Shown one piece after another: positions 41,682 through 52,600 of a stretch of DNA of 64,000 nucleotides (within the stretch, counting starts at the first letter, position 1; the number at the start of each line of letters is the position of its first letter). The position numbers and the translations under genes were made by a program. The notes under the pieces were generated by a model. That model was not told the origin of the DNA. It was given only the letters and a program-made list of their open reading frames with translations, and ran no database searches. Source of the stretch: Aurantiochytrium sp. KH105 (lineage: Eukaryota; Sar; Bigyra; Thraustochytrida; Thraustochytriidae); contig BGKB01000088.1 of assembly GCA_003116975.1 (NCBI GenBank), forward strand, positions 124,001 to 188,000. The letters are read 5' to 3'.

Positions 41682-43081
41682 CTAGTAACGTTCGACGTCA
41701 TTGACAGGCTTGGCCTCGACAACCGGGATCGTCGTTTGTTGCTGATGCTGCTGCTGCACGTGGCCACCGGTGGCGCCTGTGCCACGGTTCATCTCGACCG
41801 TTGTAGGCGCGTGCGATCCTGCGTTGGGGCCTTGGCCCTGCTTTTCTCTGAATTCCATCTCGGATTTCATTTGCGCGGCCATGCAGCCAAACGTGACCAT
41901 GTACACGATCTTGGCAATGAGGTCCACAATTTGTGCTGCTTCGCGGCTGTGATTTTCAACAGTTTCCAATTTATTTTGGTTTTTTTTTGTGGGAGGAGGG
42001 AGGGGGAGGTGTGGTATAAATTGCGGTGCGAGACGTCAAAACGGCGCCAATGCGTCCGTCCATCGATTTTACAAACAAACCAAAAAGTACACGCGTCAGT
42101 CAAATAGTTCGTAATTGGCCACTCTTTCCCCACCTTCCCAGGTGAGTTGCGTCACGTGCAAGCCGAGCTTGCCCTTTAGCCTTTTCCCTTCTCTCTCTAC
42201 AAAGAATGAATGAAAATCTAACGTACAGCTCCTCAATGCAAATGGAGAGAAGATTCAGCACACAGCTCAGAATTTGCATAAAGTTGTTGAAGCGAATGAT
42301 GCGGTTATCGCACGGATCAGAAACAATCGAGTACTGATCCATGATCATGAAGCGCGTCGCGGAGATGGAGCACGAAAGACAGCAGCACACCTCCATGCAG
42401 AGGCAGAACTCGGGGCAGTTTTCTTCCCCCATGTTGCCAGGCGAGATGCAGCAAAACTGCAAGTATCCCTGGCAGCACCTGTAGTTGTTCATATTGTATC
42501 CAAGTGCGCGTGTGCGAAGCTGGTACGCCGCGCAGACGGGGCAAAAGGCACCATAGCAGCACCAGAGCGTTTCCTCCGTGGGTGCGTCCTTCATGAGCAC
42601 CTTCCAACGATTTGCATGTTGAATACGGGGATCATCCTCAACGGGATCATCCGGAAAGCTGCGTTGTCAGGGCGTAAAGTATGCAAGGTCAATTTCGACG
42701 CAAACGCGATACGCAGCGTTGAGCCATGAAAACCCGAGACAAGTAGGTACGAATGAAACGGTGCCAGCACGTTAGTTCATATTTGTCTGTTTCAACATCT
42801 CCGACCCTCCCACCCGTCCGCGACCCTGCTCACGCGGTCCGCAAGCTCTGGACATCGCGGTGACCGCTGCGCGCCCCATCGCACCCAGAGGCTCCTCGTC
42901 GCCCCGCGCAGCGCGTCCTCGCGCGCAGCTACATCCCGCGAGGGAGCCAGCCTTGGTCGTAGTTCTCGCAGTCGTCGCGGTCACTCTCACCATCCATCCA
43001 TCCATCCACCCGTCCCTCCCTCCCTCCCATCGACAGCCCCGCGCGCACGTACCAGAAGCAGCAGGCGAAGCAGTCCACCAT
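41682..43081 (-). CDS. Cysteine-rich PLAC8-like membrane protein
   Basis: Three exons on the minus strand: 43053-43081 (29 nt), 42227-42658 and 41682-41946. Introns of 394 and 280 bp both interrupt after the second codon position; donors are GTACGT and GTACGT, acceptors GCAG and ACAG. The product is about 241 residues. Exon 1 encodes MVDCFACCF, and the join recreates a Cys codon followed by FPDDPVEDDPR. The core is extremely Cys-rich (LWCCYGAFCPVC, YRCCQGYLQFCC, FCLCMEVCCCLSCSISATR) with a membrane helix (FMQILSCVLNLLSICIEEL) continuing into REAAQIVDLIAKIVYMVTFGC. The tail is polar and Gln-rich. The pattern resembles PLAC8/Cys-rich-domain proteins, often plasma-membrane proteins linked to metal resistance or cell size, and related uncharacterised protist proteins. 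Function is unknown. The LSM5 gene diverges 333 bp away. Confidence 0.82.
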
Positions 43082-43414
43082 CCTTGCGCTCGCGCTCCGG
43101 GCGCGGACCTCCTCGCCGTCTCCCTCCGCGCGCGCTCTCTCGCCCTCGCTCGCGGCGGCAATCCGGCTCTGGCTCTGGCTCTGGATCTCCGGCCCGCTCT
43201 AGCTCGCTTTCTTTCTTCTCGCTTTCTTTCTTCGTTGCCCCCTTCTTTCTTTCCCTTCTAGCGGTTGCGCCTCCGTGCGAGGTGCGCGCCGCGCAGTCGT
43301 CGCACTAGTCGCGACTAGTGGCGCCACGGAGGGAGAGGATGGAGCGAAGGCAGGCGCGCAGAGCGCGATCGAGGACGCGAGGAGCCGCGCGCGCGAGGCC
43401 CCGGGGAGGAGACC
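43082..43414. promoter_or_regulatory. Short bidirectional promoter (PLAC8-like / LSM5)
   Basis: 333 GC-rich bases between two divergent ATGs. It contains GGCTCT-type repeats (43161-43180), a pyrimidine-rich TTTCTTC tract (43207-43258) and a TCGCACTAGTCGCGACTAGTGG near-palindrome around 43300-43320. No TATA box is evident. Confidence 0.5.
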
Positions 43415-44015
43415 ATGGCCGCGCAGCTGCTGCCGCTCGAGCTGATCGACCGGAGCGTGGGCAAGAAGATATGGGTCATCATGAAGGTGCGTGCGCGTCG
43501 AAACAGCTGCCTCGAAGCCCGGTCGGCCGGCCGTTTGTTTGGGTCTCGGCGACGCAGCAGCAGCTTGGCGCAGCTTGGCGTGGTGTGGCGCGCTGCGACG
43601 AGCGCGTCTAGCTAGGGTTGTCGAGCGTGTCTGGCTGGCTAGTTTACTGACGGAGACGGGGTGACTTTCGTTCTGACTTTCTTGTTCATTTCGCTCCTGC
43701 ACGCGGGCTTGCTCGCTCGTTTGGACGCGATCACAGGGTGACAAAGAGCTTGTCGGCACTCTCAAGGGCATCGATGAATTTGTCAACATGGTGTTGGAGG
43801 ACGTCACCGAATAGTACGTTTTCGATTGCGCTGCCCTGAAAGGATTGTATACAAGCGCGCGATAAACTAACCATGGCCGTACCTCTGTACACAGCGAGGT
43901 CACCTCTGCAGGCAAGACCAAGAAACAATTGAAGCAAATTCTACTCAACGGAAATAATGTAGCGCTCCTCGTCCACGGGCGGACGCCAGAAGACAACGAA
44001 ACGGAAGCAGCATAG
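43415..44015 (+). CDS. LSM5: U6 snRNA-associated Sm-like protein LSM5
   Basis: Three short exons, 43415-43486, 43737-43813 and 43895-44015 (donors GTGCGT and GTACGT, acceptors ACAG), encode 89 residues. The protein reads [20 protein letters not shown], then [20 protein letters not shown] (Sm1 motif), [12 protein letters not shown], and [15 protein letters not shown] (Sm2 motif), closely matching LSM5 throughout. LSM5 is a subunit of the nuclear LSM2-8 ring that binds the U6 snRNA 3' end, and of the cytoplasmic LSM1-7 ring used in mRNA decapping. It was invisible as one open frame because every exon is short. The gene is convergent with TRM6, only 94 bp away. Confidence 0.95.
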
Positions 44016-44109
44016 TCTAGTAGAGTGAATATTCGATTCCAACACGTGTACAAGAAAAAAAAAAAAAACAGATCCAAGCTTGGTTGCCGAAAACATACAA
44101 AATGTAACG

Positions 44110-46262
44110 CTACTCAGAGGATGATGTGGCTGCTGACACCTCCGCGGGCACTGAGGTCTGCGTCGCGCGTCGAGCGGCATCCTTGGCAGCGCGAGGGTCC
44201 CGCTCTGACTTGACTGCCTCTTTGTATGCGGCTAACTTGTTAACCTTGACATGCACGAGTTGGCCTTCCTCAGCATCCGGGTCAACCTTGTGACCTGAAA
44301 GAAGGAAGCCGCTGCGACCGCTCATGCTCATGAGCGGGTGCGTCCGGCTCGGCAAGACTTGCTGCTCACGGCAAAAGGTTTCTTGAATGGCCATGCCCAC
44401 AGCCACCTTGTTGTTGGCCTGTTCACGAAGCTGCACGAGCGGATCGACTGCCTCACTAAAGACAACAAAAGGCGCGCCAGGCTTGAGGAATTTCAACAGC
44501 CCGAAAAAGCTTCGCTTAATGTCGTATTTGCTGGCGAGAATGAGGCTCGTGGCCTGGGCATTCTTGAGCTCCGAGTACACTTCAACATTTTCGCGCGCAT
44601 CGGCTTCTTTCGTAGGTAACTTGTTTCGGGTGCCACGAATCGTGAAACCAATGGCACGAAGATTTTTTTCAAGGTCGGCACGCTGGGCGCTTACCGTAGC
44701 GTCGTCAGCGTTCGAGCCATCGAGAGCCGCAAGCCGCTGCTCCAATTTTTCCTTGTGTTCGTAGAGTCGTTCGAGCTTGGTCTGCAACGTAGTCAAAGGC
44801 TCCTCGCCTGAAAAGTCTTGCAGCACCTCGGACAAATTCACCTCGCGAAGCGTGGCAATCTCCGTCGGAGACGGGTTGAAAAAGTGCAGCATACGCAAGT
44901 CACTCCAGCCGGTATCAAAGTGACCGCAATACAAACGGCCATGACCCGCCAACCTCTCGAGAATGGCGCCTGTCAGCAAACCTTCGGTGGACTCGACCAA
45001 AAGCGGACGCGAGCCTGCCTGAACATTCGCCATGGCCAGAATTTGCGGAAGCACGTCCCGCGCACGGAAATTGGCAAACTTCATGCCAGTCTCCGCAATC
45101 GAGCTCCACAGCGTTGCTGCAATGGTGATGGCATTAGTTGGCAAGACACGCATCTTTCGCGAATGCTTGAGTATCTTTTCGCGACGAAACTTTTCCTGCG
45201 AGTATTCGGTTTTTTCGCCAAAGTTTTCGTTGGCCTTTTGCAGCTGATCCACAATTTCTTGCTCAGTCATTGTTGCGCGCATGAGGCCCATCTCTTCCGC
45301 AGAAGGCTGTTTTCGGCCCGCGATATCAATCAGGTGCTCATTGGTGCGCATTTTCGCGTTTGAGGTGGATGCTTCTTCGTCTGTAGGTTTTGTCCGGGTC
45401 ATACCCAAGTCGTCCTCCACTTCGTTCAGGGCTTCCAAAAGCTGGGTACGACGCAAGGCCAACTCGTCCATTGAGGCGTCAGGGAGCAGGCCAACCGTGT
45501 TGGCGCATCTCACGGGCCGGTAAAGGGCCCATTTGGGGTGTGGGTCTGTTTCCGCGTCTGCGCTCGTGCCTGTGTCTTCGCCTTGCTTCTTTTGCTTCTT
45601 TTGTTGTGGCCCACCCTTGTCCTTGTACACCTTGCCCATGATCGTGAACTTCTTTTCCTTTTCTGCAACGAAGCGAGGCATGAAGATAGACTTTGCAAAA
45701 GCTTGCAGACGAGCTTCCGGTTCCAAAGGCTTGAGGTCGAAGCATTCCCCGATCCGCAGACCAATGAGCCCTTCCGTCATGACTGTGCACTGATTCACTG
45801 GCATACGTCTGCGTCATCATCCCTTTGCCACGTTAGTAAATTATGTTCGACATTGCAATTGTCATTTGTAACAACAAGGTCAACATCAGTGTCTGCCGAA
45901 ATCGTGTGCGTAACGTACCCGTTTTCTACGGCCTGGACCAGCTCATGGGACCCGGCCTCGTTCGCGACCACGAACCATTCTCGCGCTTCGACAGTGCCTG
46001 GCGATTGTTTGCGAAATGCCCACTTTTGCCGGCGGGCTTCTCCAGCAGACATCATTTCTGTCTTTTCCTCATCGAGCGTCGCGTCCGACTTCTCCTCTCG
46101 AGCTGCGGAGCTCGCGAGGGCCTCCTTCTCCTCCTCCTTCTTGTCCTCTGCCACGGGTGGAGGCGGCGCCGCCTCTGTGACCGTGGCCGCCTCGCTCTTT
46201 TCTTGAGGCAACTTTTGCTCTGCCTCTCCGTCCACAAGGGCCGGCGTTGACGCCGAAGACAT
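44110..46262 (-). CDS. TRM6: tRNA (adenine-58-N1) methyltransferase non-catalytic subunit TRM6/GCD10
   Basis: RNA-binding partner of TRM61 in the nuclear complex that makes m1A58 in tRNA. Exon 1 is 45919-46262 and exon 2 is 44110-45808, giving about 680 residues. The 110-bp intron has donor GTACGT, branch point TACTAAC and acceptor GCAG, with the phase matching exactly. Without the splice, two overlapping open frames would be read. Family landmarks in exon 2 are TEGLIGLRIGECF, ENFGEKTEYSQEKFRREK, VLPTNAITIAATLW, the Rossmann-like core starting RPLLVESTEGLLTGAILERL, SLILASKYDIK, and the C-terminal VLPSRTHPLMSMSGRSGFLL. As in the family, no methyl-donor-binding motif is intact. Exon 1 adds an unrecognised acidic, Ala/Glu-rich N-terminus ending REWFVVANEAGSHELVQAV. 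Confidence 0.92.
45832..45838 (-). promoter_or_regulatory. TACTAAC branch-point sequence in the TRM6 intron
   Basis: A perfect TACTAAC lies on the minus strand, its branch A about 24 nt before the acceptor GACGCAG at 45809-45815. Together with donor GTACGT at 45918 it defines the intron. Confidence 0.8.
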
Positions 46263-46538
46263 CCGCCCCTTCCTCGCACGCTTGTCTGGCCTCGGCCCCG
46301 AGTCGCTTCACCGGCAAGGCGGGATTGGGCTGGCGGCGTTGTCGTCCTCAGGCAGGCTGCCATGCATGCGCGGCTGGGTCTCGCTCGCAAAGCTACTTTG
46401 CCGTGTTTACCCCTCTCCTCCAAGAGATGATCGGCTGAAAAATGGAAAACACTCAAAAGATGAGCAAGGACAGGTGAGGACCAAAGCTTGAGCGGCGGCC
46501 GCTTGCGCCGAGGGTGCGAAGCACATGGATCGCGAGGG
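46263..46538. promoter_or_regulatory. Short bidirectional promoter (TRM6 / SNAPC1)
   Basis: 276 bases between the divergent start codons. ATG triplets at 46460 and 46525 lie out of frame with the SNAPC1 start and could be upstream reading frames; 46460 is followed by a GTGAGG donor-like site. No TATA box seen. Confidence 0.45.
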
Positions 46539-48521
46539 ATGGGCTCTCTGGCGTGGCAAGTAGACGCCCTGCTGAGCGAGTTTGCCCGACAAGAGTCACT
46601 CGCTTGGACTGACTTCTGCACGTGCTGGCGCGAGGTCGACTTTGCGCAAGTTCACCACCTCGCAGAAGCCTGCGCGGCGAGCAACAGAACTCGACTCCAA
46701 ACGCAGTTCACAGCGCGCGCTATCGCACGGGCCCTCTTTAGCACTTTCTTGCGCGCCTTGCAAGTCCCAGCGCCGCTCGAAAAACGCGTGGGAGCCCTCT
46801 TTGGTCTCATTCTCGCAGCCTCAACCCAGACGGTTGACCCGCCAGAGCCAATTGCGCTCGCACCGCACGCGCTTCGAGCATGCGTCAGAGCCGCGCTTGA
46901 GGCACGCGGGTGCGGCAACGATGACGCCTGCGTTGCTTTGCGAGCTCTCACAGATGGCGATCTCGCTGTTTTCGAAGTCAGTCTCGCATCCGAGGAAGAA
47001 GCCCAACTCTTGCGACGCTGTCAAGGCCAAGAGACGCCCTTATCGGAAGACGTTGATGTGCGTGCGTCACTAACAAGCCCTCAATCTTTTGTTGAGGATT
47101 GTCTTGAGACAGGACCTGTGAATCTCGCGAACGATTTCCGCATGCAGACGCTTCGCTCCGAGCGCCCGGAACTCTTTTGTCTCCTGGAAAACCGCGACGA
47201 GCGTACTCGGACTTTTCTTGCACGATGGTATGCGTCTTCCAACGATGGCCCAGACCCGCTTGCCATAAGAGACCACATCGAGACTGTGGCGTCCACACAT
47301 TCATTTCGGGGGGCGCCGATTGACGTTCAGGAGAACTCAAATGCTTCGCCAAGCCTGGGCTCGACGACCACACGGCTATGCATAAGCAAGGATGTTGAAC
47401 TTATTGGCTGGACTCGTCTTCATCTTGCTGAAGCTGCTCGGGCCCATGCACGACGAGCTGCTGCTGGTCGTCGCCGTCGCACAACAAGTCCTGTTGTCAG
47501 CGCCACGGGACCTCAAAGTGGCACTAGTTCAGTTGACATTGACGCCAAGCTCACGTCTGCCGCAGCTCTTGCTTTCGACAATTTAAGCGAGAGCGAAAGC
47601 AGCAGCAGCAGCAGTAGCGACGAAGATGACGATGATAAAGAGACAAACACCAAAGGCCTCGCCCAGTTCCTACAATTGCTCCGCGCGCCCGAACCCTTGG
47701 CGAGCGCGGGCGCCACCGGGGCCGCTGGTGGAGCCGGGCCACGAGCGGACACACGAGCTCGGAAGCGACAGAGGGCCCGCAAAACACCGTCGGCCTCGGC
47801 GGCGGGTCGTCAACCTGCTCCTGCTGCTCCAGCGGCGGCGGCGGCGCCATCAGCTGTAGACGACATCGACGCCTTCCTCGCGGATCTCCGCGTGGGCGCC
47901 GGGGTCCTTCTGGAAGACGCGGGTCTGCAGAGCCTGACCACCACCTCAACTCAGCGGGCAGCACCGCGGCCGCGCCAGCAGAGGCGGCAAAAGGCCGATC
48001 GCGCAACGAAAGCGACACGGAAGTCTTCGTCAACTTCGACCTCTACAGCGAAAAAGCGGTCTCAAAAACCTGCGACCGCTTCTTCTTCTTCGTCGTCGGC
48101 GTCGTCGTCGTCGTCGTCGTCATTGTCGTCGCGTTCGGTGAGCAGGCACACCTCTCGGACACAACCAGCAGTCAAACAAAGGCTGCCCTCGCAACAACAA
48201 CAACAAGGACGAGGCAAGAAGCAAAGAGCATCTCCCAACACCTTATCTGCCGCGAGGAAATCCAAAAGGTCCTCTTCCCAACGTTTCGAACCCTCTCTTG
48301 CTTCTGTTTCTCCCGCCGCTGCTGCTGACTCAAATTCTGCTTCAACGTTAGCTTCAGAGCGCCAGGAAGACGCGCAACGTTGCGCCCTCGGTCGCGCCAA
48401 GAAAAAGAAGAAAAAGCAAAAGCAAAGATCTGCGACAGGCACGAGCGAGGATTTTGGAAACCTCGACGTTGACGCCTTTTTGGCAGGTCTCCAGCAGAAA
48501 AACGATGGCCACGGAGGATGA
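46539..48521 (+). CDS. SNAPC1: snRNA-activating protein complex subunit 1 (SNAP43)-like
   Basis: 660 residues from ATG 46539. The N-terminal 100 residues align in order with SNAPC1: VDALLSEFARQESLAWTDFC, a TCWREVDF segment, FTARAIARALFSTFL, and the signature LEKRVGALFGLILAASTQ. SNAPC1 with SNAPC3 and SNAPC4 forms the core that binds the proximal sequence element and directs Pol II and Pol III transcription of snRNA genes. The C-terminal half is disordered, rich in Ser, Ala, Arg and Lys (RKRQRARKTPSASA, a Ser run near residues 515-530). A short motif occurs twice: DDIDAFLADL near residue 445 and LDVDAFLAGL ten residues before the end. The stop overlaps the start of the HAD gene by 17 nt. The family call rests on the N-terminus only. 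Confidence 0.8.
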   Translation: MGSLAWQVDALLSEFARQESLAWTDFCTCWREVDFAQVHHLAEACAASNRTRLQTQFTARAIARALFSTFLRALQVPAPLEKRVGALFGLILAASTQTVDPPEPIALAPHALRACVRAALEARGCGNDDACVALRALTDGDLAVFEVSLASEEEAQLLRRCQGQETPLSEDVDVRASLTSPQSFVEDCLETGPVNLANDFRMQTLRSERPELFCLLENRDERTRTFLARWYASSNDGPDPLAIRDHIETVASTHSFRGAPIDVQENSNASPSLGSTTTRLCISKDVELIGWTRLHLAEAARAHARRAAAGRRRRTTSPVVSATGPQSGTSSVDIDAKLTSAAALAFDNLSESESSSSSSSDEDDDDKETNTKGLAQFLQLLRAPEPLASAGATGAAGGAGPRADTRARKRQRARKTPSASAAGRQPAPAAPAAAAAPSAVDDIDAFLADLRVGAGVLLEDAGLQSLTTTSTQRAAPRPRQQRRQKADRATKATRKSSSTSTSTAKKRSQKPATASSSSSSASSSSSSSLSSRSVSRHTSRTQPAVKQRLPSQQQQQGRGKKQRASPNTLSAARKSKRSSSQRFEPSLASVSPAAAADSNSASTLASERQEDAQRCALGRAKKKKKKQKQRSATGTSEDFGNLDVDAFLAGLQQKNDGHGG

Positions 48522-49170
48522 AATCGCAATTGTGGCGCAGAGAATCTGCGATGCCGGAATACGCGTGGTTGCTTTTGACATGGATCAGACAGCGGTCGGT
48601 GCGCACTCGCGCGGACGTCTACGTCGCGGAGCACCTCTTGCTGAGTTTCTAAGCAAAACAAAGGCCGACTTCATAGCTCTCGTACCCAAGCTACTCGAAC
48701 GCGGTCTGGGTGTAGCAATTGCCACGCACTCTGACGCGAGCCAATTCCGATACAATAATGTCATTCGGCCCAGCACTCACATTCTTGGTCTCGAGCTAGC
48801 CCAGACTGTGATCCGCCATGCCTTCTCTGCTGAAATCGCCGAAGCGTTCAAGATCATCGCTTACAATCCTCGCGCACACGATGAAGGTACCGAAGATGCT
48901 TTCTTGATCAAACGCTACCACATGCGCGTGCTGCAGGAGCACTATTCTGTTGCTGCACAAGAGATTTTGTTCTTCGATGACGCACGCGTCGTCGTCGACG
49001 ACTGCAACGAAACATGTGGCGTTCGAGCCTTTGCGGTTGACCCTTTACGCGGCTTTGAGCTTGCCGACGCGCAGCGTGCCCTCGACGTGCTTCTCGAGCC
49101 CTCCAAGCCATCGACCCGTGATGGTGCGGATGACGCTGCTGAAGTGGGAAAAAAAAAAGGTAACGGGTAG
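48505..49170 (+). CDS. HAD-superfamily phosphatase-like protein
   Basis: 221 residues from ATG 48505. The HAD core is clear: motif I FDMDQTAVG with nucleophile Asp25 and acid/base Asp27, motif II IATHSD near residue 74, a lysine in FLIKRYHM as motif III candidate, and motif IV ILFFDDARVVVDDC (Asp158, Asp159). The small insert between motif I and II suggests a minimal-cap enzyme of the MDP-1-like type, which act on small phosphorylated metabolites or phosphotyrosine. The substrate is unknown. The next ATG (48580) lies inside motif I, so the upstream start must be used, making this frame overlap SNAPC1 by 17 nt on the same strand. The Lys-Gly tail is short and polar. Confidence 0.85.
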   Translation: MATEDEIAIVAQRICDAGIRVVAFDMDQTAVGAHSRGRLRRGAPLAEFLSKTKADFIALVPKLLERGLGVAIATHSDASQFRYNNVIRPSTHILGLELAQTVIRHAFSAEIAEAFKIIAYNPRAHDEGTEDAFLIKRYHMRVLQEHYSVAAQEILFFDDARVVVDDCNETCGVRAFAVDPLRGFELADAQRALDVLLEPSKPSTRDGADDAAEVGKKKGNG

Positions 49171-49676
49171 ACCTAGGGTTATCGCTAGGAATGGGTTATA
49201 AGCCCAACAGACACCTCTTCTAAATAAAATCATTGGAAAAATAGCCAGACATAGCAACTTCTGGTAGGCACGCCTAGCATTCCGCTTCTACACAAACTGG
49301 AGTGTGTTGCGGTGAAGCGTCCAACGCTCTTTTTCTTTCTTATCTACGCCTCCCGAGCTTGTGTTGCGGTATACACGGTCAAGTAGCGCGGCAGCTTATT
49401 TCAGGTCCAGCACGCAGCGATACTTCTTTCTCTCTCCCCCCCCCCTCCTCCGCCAACCCCCCTTCCGCCAACCCCCCCTTCTCTTATCTCCCTCAGCCCC
49501 AGGGGCCTCGGCCCTCCCCTGTCTCAACGGAACAACTTGAAAACCCAGGCAGGCCCAGGCCACACCGATGACCAGCCACTCACTGGTCGCCACTGTGCAC
49601 TGCAGCGTGTGTCCATTGGCCACGTGAATGGGCCTCAGAACCATAATTAACCAGTGGGCCCGACAGGAAAACGAGC
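49171..49676. other. Intergenic region before the first SulP gene
   Basis: 506 bases. A polyadenylation-type AATAAA at 49223-49228 follows the HAD gene by 55 bases. A C-rich tract with repeated CCGCCAACCCCCC lies at 49436-49480. No gene. Confidence 0.55.
49223..49228 (+). terminator. AATAAA polyadenylation-type signal (HAD gene)
   Basis: Perfect hexamer in AT-rich sequence 53 bases after the stop codon of the HAD gene. Confidence 0.45.
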
Positions 49677-52600
49677 ATGGGCCGCATGCACCAGAGGCTC
49701 GCGCCTGCCGCGCAATGGCTGCAGGAAGTGCGGCAAGACTTTGGCCGTCCAGGACTTTCAAACCTAGTGCTCTCGGGGATCATCAATGGCCTCCTCATGT
49801 TCGTCTTTTGCTGTGTCTTCGCCGTCCTTGTATTTCAGGACAAGCGTGATGATAGCACCGTCCTCAAAGACTTTCTGCCCGTCGGCGTGTCCATGCACAT
49901 CTTCTCCGTCATGATGGGAAGCATCTTTTACGCTTGCTTCACGAGCTGCAAGGCTTCCATCGCTGGCCCCGACATCAATCCAGCGCTCTTTTTTGCCCTC
50001 ATCGTCGAGTCCATCCAGCTCGGCGCCGACTCGCAAAACCCTACGCCTGTAGAGGCAATCCTACCAACCTCGCTGCTGGCCATCTGCATCGGGACCATCC
50101 TCATCGGCGTCACCTTTCTCACGCTCGGACACTTCAAGCTCACGCGTATCGTGCAGTACCTGCCAGCCTCGCTCCTCAATGGTTTCCTCGCCTGCATTGG
50201 TTACAAGGTCATGAAGGCCGCCCTGACCACCACGTGCGGCGATATCTACTACAAGAAGCCTGGCAAATTCATCTTTTGGAAACTCATGCTGCCGGCGCTA
50301 CCCGTAGGCTTTGGCTTGTACTTGGCCAAGGCATATCACATTGGCCAGCCCGGTGTAACATTCCCCGTCATCTTGCTCGTGCCGCTGGGCCTCTTTTACG
50401 CTGCGCTTGTCATCTCTGGAACCTCGCTCGAGCAAGCTCGAGACCAGTGTCTCGACGTCGAGTCGAGCGCCTCTTGCGCAGGCGGGTGGTTCTACCCTGA
50501 GTTTGGTAGGGGCGAGTTCGGCGCCGTGTACAGTACGCTGGATCTTGCACACGTCGACGTGGGCGCCTTACTGTACTCTTTTAGCGACCTTCCGGCCATG
50601 CTGCTCATCGTTGTCATTGACTACTTGCTCAAGCTTGCGGGCACGAAAAAGGCCGTAGGTTTCGACTTTCCCTTTGACAACGAGATGAAGACGGCCGGTA
50701 TGGCGTGCTTGGCCAGCGCTGTCGGAGGCTTTAGCCCGCCGGCGTATTCGCAGACCAAGTTCACGGTGTTGAACATTGGCATCACTCACAATCCAGAGAG
50801 CCGCGTACCCGGTATCGTGACGGGTCTGTTCAACGCAGTACTGTACTTTTGGGGCTTTCCGCTGATCAACTATCTTCCTCGCTTCTTCCTCGGCGGCTTG
50901 CTCATCTACGCTGGTCTCGGCTTCGTGGTGGACAATCTGATCAAGAGCTGGAATCGCGTCTCGCGCGAGGAGTTCATGGCGATCTGGACGATTGTGATCG
51001 TGAATGCGGCAACAAGTCTGCTGGTTGCTGTGGTGGTGGGCATTATCTTGTCAGCCATCATCTTTGCAATCGCGTACGGGCGCATCAGTGTTGTCAAAGC
51101 ATTTATACCTGGAGAGGCTTACGAATCACATGTCGTTCGAAACATTCTAGATTCGGACAAGATTGCCCATGTCGCTCAGCGATATGCAATCGTGCAAATG
51201 CAAAACTACATTTTCTTTGGATCAGCAGGCCAGATTTTAGACTTTGTAAAGGTCATCTTTCGCGCTGAGCAGTCGAAAAGACATGTTTTGCGTCTACAGT
51301 ACCTCATCTTCGACTGGACGCACGTGTACGGTATCGACTACAGCGGCCTTGGCGTCTTTCTTGATATCATCAACATGGTCAAGAGAAAGAACGTCAACAT
51401 TGTGTTTACTGGCGTCGATGCGCCCATTTTGAATTCAATGCTACGCGAGAATCTTGTGCAGCACGTTGCAGGTATCTACAGCTCACTCGATCAGGGCGCC
51501 GAGTGGATCGAAGAGCAGCTGCTTGAATGGGCACATCTTGTTCGCTCGCGATGGCTTGAGTTTCGTCCTGTCATAAAAATGCACGAACGAGCGAAAAATA
51601 AAGCCATCTATGATGTATTTGGCCAAATCGTGAACAAGCACGACTATGGCCGAATCATTGGAGATGCCACGAAACGTCGGGTACTGAGCAAAGATGAAGT
51701 TCTCTGTGAAATCGATGATGTCGCGACCGCCATGTACATTGTGCAGCAGGGTAAGCTCGCATCATATAAACGCGATGGCGCTGGTAAGCTCGTTCGTGTC
51801 GGCTCGTACGCTAGGGGCGCGTACATTAACGAAATGGCGATCTTCTCCTCGGCCAAGCTTCAACATCGAGTTGTCGCTGAGGGGCCATCTGGTACCATTG
51901 TGCTGGAGCTCAGTGCTGATACCTGCCGAAGACTAGAAGCGGAACGCCCGGACGTCCTTGCTGAGCTGCAACGAACGATTCTCAGGTACTATCGCCAACA
52001 TGGAATTAAAGCTGAGCGCAAAGATCAGATTCACAATGCGAGGCAGAACCTCAAGCAATTGATGGCCTTTCACGCTAAAGGTCTGCACACACAGGGTGCA
52101 GCGGGCTTGAACATTTTGCCGAGAGGACTGCAGTCGGAAGTTTCCGAGGAAGACCTTGACGCATCAAACGAGAATGGCGAGGCCTACATGAGAAACAATG
52201 GCTCAATTGAGAGCGACGAGAGCATCCCCACCTTGAATGGTCTCCAGGGTAGATCAGGCGAGTCTCAGCGAGGAGATGAGCAGCGTAAGTCTGGGCGCAT
52301 CAGTGATTGCAATGCAATCACGAAGAAAGCAAATCTACGCAAAGTTTCACCTTACCTCGAATCTCAGGGCGATGGCGCGCTGGTCCTTTCCAGCGACAAC
52401 AGCTTGGAAGCCTCCTTCAGGGCCGTGTCTGGAGCGACATCGCGGACGACAATCACAGACCCTGTCCCAGGCGAGGTGTCCCGGCATATGGAAGCACTCA
52501 CCACGGGCGTTGCTCTTGTGCACGCTGCACTCAAACTGACAGATGAGCAAACATCAACCCCTCTACGAAACGTGCTTCGACACTGGACGGAAGATCGAAC

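Noticed and set aside
45795-45918. The 155-codon frame ending at 45795 as a separate gene
   Set aside because: A perfect intron (donor, TACTAAC, acceptor, matching phase) makes its first 114 codons exon 1 of TRM6, and its tail intronic.
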